NCBI GenBank assembly: GCA_937138275.1
Contig: CAKZOY010000522.1
Span: 1-5,862, forward strand
DNA from: an uncultured Chloroflexota bacterium
Lineage (GTDB): Bacteria > Chloroflexota > Anaerolineae > B4-G1 > DUEL01
Reading direction: 5' to 3'
Length of the DNA: 5,862 nucleotides
The notes beneath the pieces were generated by a model, which was given only the letters and a program-made list of their open reading frames with translations, made no database searches and had not been told where the DNA came from. Within the stretch, counting starts at the first letter, position 1. The number at the start of each line of letters is the position of its first letter. Shown piece by piece: positions 3,713-5,862 of the stretch. A program made the position numbers and the translations under genes.

Positions 3713-5862
3713 ATGGTCTATCGGGTAGAGGTTCGCTGGAGCGCATCCATCCCTGAGGGACGAGTCCGCAGTCTGCTCTCTCAGATCCATCTGTTGGGAG
3801 TGGAGGGAGTCCGGGAAGTTCGCGTTGCCGACCTCTACTTCCTGCAGGGGGAACTGACGGATGCCGAGATAGAACGCATCTGCCGGGAGTTGCTGACCGA
3901 TCCGGTGGCCCAGAAGTACCGCTGGGCCCGGATGGACGGCCCACCCTTCTCCGGCCCGGCAGATGCCTGGGTGGTGGAGGTGATGCTCCATCCCGGCGTC
4001 ACCGACAACGTGGCCGAGCGCTTGCTGTGCGCTGCCCACGGCCTGGGCATCCGCGGGCTGAAATATGCCGCTACCGCCACTCGCTACGAATTGGTCGGAA
4101 CGCTGGACGAACATACCCTCCGCCATATCGCCGAATCCCTCCTCTGCAACGATGTCATCCAATCCTACACCCTGGGTCCGCTAACTCCTTGCTTTGCCCC
4201 ACCGGCTGCCCCTTCTGATGAGGTGGAGACGATCCCTCTCCGTCAAGCGACCGACGATGACCTTCTTCGCATCAGCCAGGAGCGGGTGCTGGCCCTCTCC
4301 CTTCCGGAGATGCAAGCCATCCAGCAGTACTGTCGGGCCCTGGGGCGAGACCTCACTGACGTGGAACTGGAAACCCTGGCTCAGACCTGGTCTGAGCACT
4401 GCGTCCACAAAACGTTCAAGGCTTGGATAGACTACGAGTGCCGGGGCGGACTTCCCAGGCGCCTCCCCAATGGTGTAGAGAAACCGCCCCCCTACCGGGA
4501 AGAGATAGACGGTCTGCTGAAGACCTACATTCAGGCGGTGACGGAGACCGTCCGCAAGCCCTGGGTGCGCTCCGCCTTTGTGGACAACGCCGGGGTGATC
4601 GCGCTGGATGAGGAATGGGACGTGTCTTTTAAGGTGGAGACCCACAACCATCCCTCGGCGCTGGAGCCTTTCGGCGGCGCGAATACCGGCGTTGGCGGGG
4701 TGATCCGGGACATCCTGGGGGTCTCTGCTCGCCCCATTGCCAATACGGACGTCCTCTGCTTCGGGCCGCAGGACTTTCCCGCGGAGTCCCTTGCCCCGGG
4801 CGTTCTCCATCCCCGTCGGGTCGCCACGGGCGTCATTGCCGGGATAGAGGACTACGGCAACAAAATGGGCATCCCCACCGTCAGCGGGGCGATTCTTTTT
4901 GACCCTCACTACATTGCCAACCCGCTGGTCTTCTGCGGATGTGTGGGGCTGGCCCCGCGCGATTGCCATCCCCGCTCCCCGCGCCCCGGTGACCTGATCG
5001 TCGCTATCGGAGGGCGCACCGGCCGGGACGGCATCCATGGTGCGACGTTCTCTTCGGCCGCTCTGACCCACGACACCGCGCAGACGGTGGGAAGTGTGGT
5101 GCAAATCGGCAACCCTATTACCGAGAAGGCCGTTCTGGAAGTCATCATCGCGGCGCGAGATGAGCATCTCTACCACGCCGTCACCGACTGTGGCGCGGGG
5201 GGCTTCTCCTCTGCCGTGGGGGAGATGGGTCGGGAACTGGGCGCCGAAGTGGAACTCTCCAGCGTCCCCCTGAAGTATCCCGGTCTCCGTCCCTGGGAAA
5301 TCTGGCTCTCCGAAGCGCAGGAACGGATGGTCCTGGCAGTGCCTCCGGAAAATCTCTCGCGCCTCCAGGAACTCTGCGACCGCTACGACGTGGAACTGAC
5401 GGTCATCGGGCGCTTCACCGACACTCGCCGCCTGACCGTGCGTCACAAGGGGCGAATCGTCGGGGAACTGGACATGGAGTTTCTCCATCGCGGCCTGCCG
5501 CGCCGCCGCTTACGCGCCGTCTGGGACCCCCCGGAAGTGGAGATGGCGGAGATCCCTCAGGAGGACCCCGGTCTGCTGCTCATGCGCCTCCTCTCCTGGC
5601 CCGACATTGCCAGCAAAGAGGCCACCATCCGCCGCTACGACCACGAAGTCCAGGGCGCGACGGTGGTGAAAACGCTCGTCGGGCGGGAAAACGATGGCCC
5701 TTCCGACGGCGTGGTGCTCTGCCCTCCGGAGACGGGTTCCCTCCGCGGCATCGCCGTCGGCTGCGGGATCAACCCGCATTACGGGAAGATAGACCCCTAT
5801 GCGATGGCCTGGGCAGTCATAGATGAGGCGCTGCGCAACATTGTCGCCGTAGGGGCAGACCC
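3713..5862 (+). CDS. purL: Phosphoribosylformylglycinamidine synthase, PurS-PurL fusion type (3' end missing)
   Basis: Catalyses ATP- and glutamine-dependent conversion of FGAR to FGAM in purine synthesis; cytoplasmic. 716 codons are present and the window cuts the gene. Two PurS-like units open it (about 2-71 and 86-154), each ending in a matching phrase (LLTDPVAQKY, LLCNDVIQSY). A linker domain follows with LSLPEMQAIQQYC and WSEHC (226-230), whose H229 corresponds to the conserved PurL active-site histidine. The first AIRS-like half shows KVETHNHPSALEPFGGANTG (307-326), GRDGIHGA (437-444) and DCGAGGFSSAVGEMG (492-506). The second half begins near SKEATIRRYDHEVQG (634-648) and runs out at AVGADP. 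Small PurL (about 720 residues) uses a separate PurS; this layout instead resembles the roughly 1000-residue form I recall from Geobacter and Chloroflexota. Glutaminase activity would come from a separate PurQ, which is not visible here. The 219-bp gap from proS is mostly the inserted element. Confidence 0.93.
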   Translation, partial: MVYRVEVRWSASIPEGRVRSLLSQIHLLGVEGVREVRVADLYFLQGELTDAEIERICRELLTDPVAQKYRWARMDGPPFSGPADAWVVEVMLHPGVTDNVAERLLCAAHGLGIRGLKYAATATRYELVGTLDEHTLRHIAESLLCNDVIQSYTLGPLTPCFAPPAAPSDEVETIPLRQATDDDLLRISQERVLALSLPEMQAIQQYCRALGRDLTDVELETLAQTWSEHCVHKTFKAWIDYECRGGLPRRLPNGVEKPPPYREEIDGLLKTYIQAVTETVRKPWVRSAFVDNAGVIALDEEWDVSFKVETHNHPSALEPFGGANTGVGGVIRDILGVSARPIANTDVLCFGPQDFPAESLAPGVLHPRRVATGVIAGIEDYGNKMGIPTVSGAILFDPHYIANPLVFCGCVGLAPRDCHPRSPRPGDLIVAIGGRTGRDGIHGATFSSAALTHDTAQTVGSVVQIGNPITEKAVLEVIIAARDEHLYHAVTDCGAGGFSSAVGEMGRELGAEVELSSVPLKYPGLRPWEIWLSEAQERMVLAVPPENLSRLQELCDRYDVELTVIGRFTDTRRLTVRHKGRIVGELDMEFLHRGLPRRRLRAVWDPPEVEMAEIPQEDPGLLLMRLLSWPDIASKEATIRRYDHEVQGATVVKTLVGRENDGPSDGVVLCPPETGSLRGIAVGCGINPHYGKIDPYAMAWAVIDEALRNIVAVGAD

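Noticed and set aside
3517..3756. Small + strand open frame across the inserted element
   Set aside because: It reads through palindromes and inverted repeats; no binding site or family similarity.
4181..5488. 435-codon open frame on the - strand
   Set aside because: Lies wholly opposite purL, whose motifs are clear in the + frame; no recognisable domain.
1..5862. CRISPR array, tRNA or rRNA genes, transposase gene
   Set aside because: No regularly spaced direct repeats, no cloverleaf or rRNA-like sequence, and no transposase motif seen on either strand.

Overview
The window is G+C-rich, gene-dense bacterial chromosome with every convincing gene on the + strand. An archaeal/eukaryote-type prolyl-tRNA synthetase, a PurL with a built-in double PurS-like N-terminus, and a ParB-like plus phosphoesterase pair together resemble Chloroflexota (Anaerolineae-like) or another deep-branching, possibly thermophilic, bacterium. 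That placement is an inference from protein character; nothing here proves it.

Layout. (1) Positions 1-516 hold no intact gene. They contain a decayed Phd/YefM-type antitoxin with an in-frame TAA at its seventh codon, followed by what looks like the first five codons of its lost PIN-type toxin. Next come a 14-bp-stem palindrome, a strong G-quadruplex motif on the - strand, and an intrinsic terminator ending about 30 nt before the next gene. The antitoxin relic is visibly more A+T-rich than its surroundings. (2) Positions 517-3493 form a tight three-gene unit with 4-base stop/start overlaps: a calcineurin-like metallophosphoesterase, a ParB-like-domain protein, and proS. (3) Positions 3498-3658 are a 161-bp non-coding element with 12-bp perfect terminal inverted repeats and an 8-bp target duplication. 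It is a MITE-like insertion placed on the proS stop codon, so the stop codon lies within the duplicated target. (4) From 3713 to the window end is the 5' part of a purL gene encoding FGAM synthase, cut off by the window.

How they fit together. ProS charges tRNA-Pro and PurL makes FGAM in purine synthesis. The first two operon genes have no known pathway, but their overlaps with proS mean all three are probably translated in a coupled way. Removing the 161-bp element and one target copy leaves about 50 bp between proS and purL, so purL may once have been read from the same transcript. The most distinctive items are the MITE at the proS stop codon, with compensatory base changes in its subterminal palindromes, and the broken antitoxin. 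I found no CRISPR array, tRNA or rRNA gene, transposase gene or recognised defence system.
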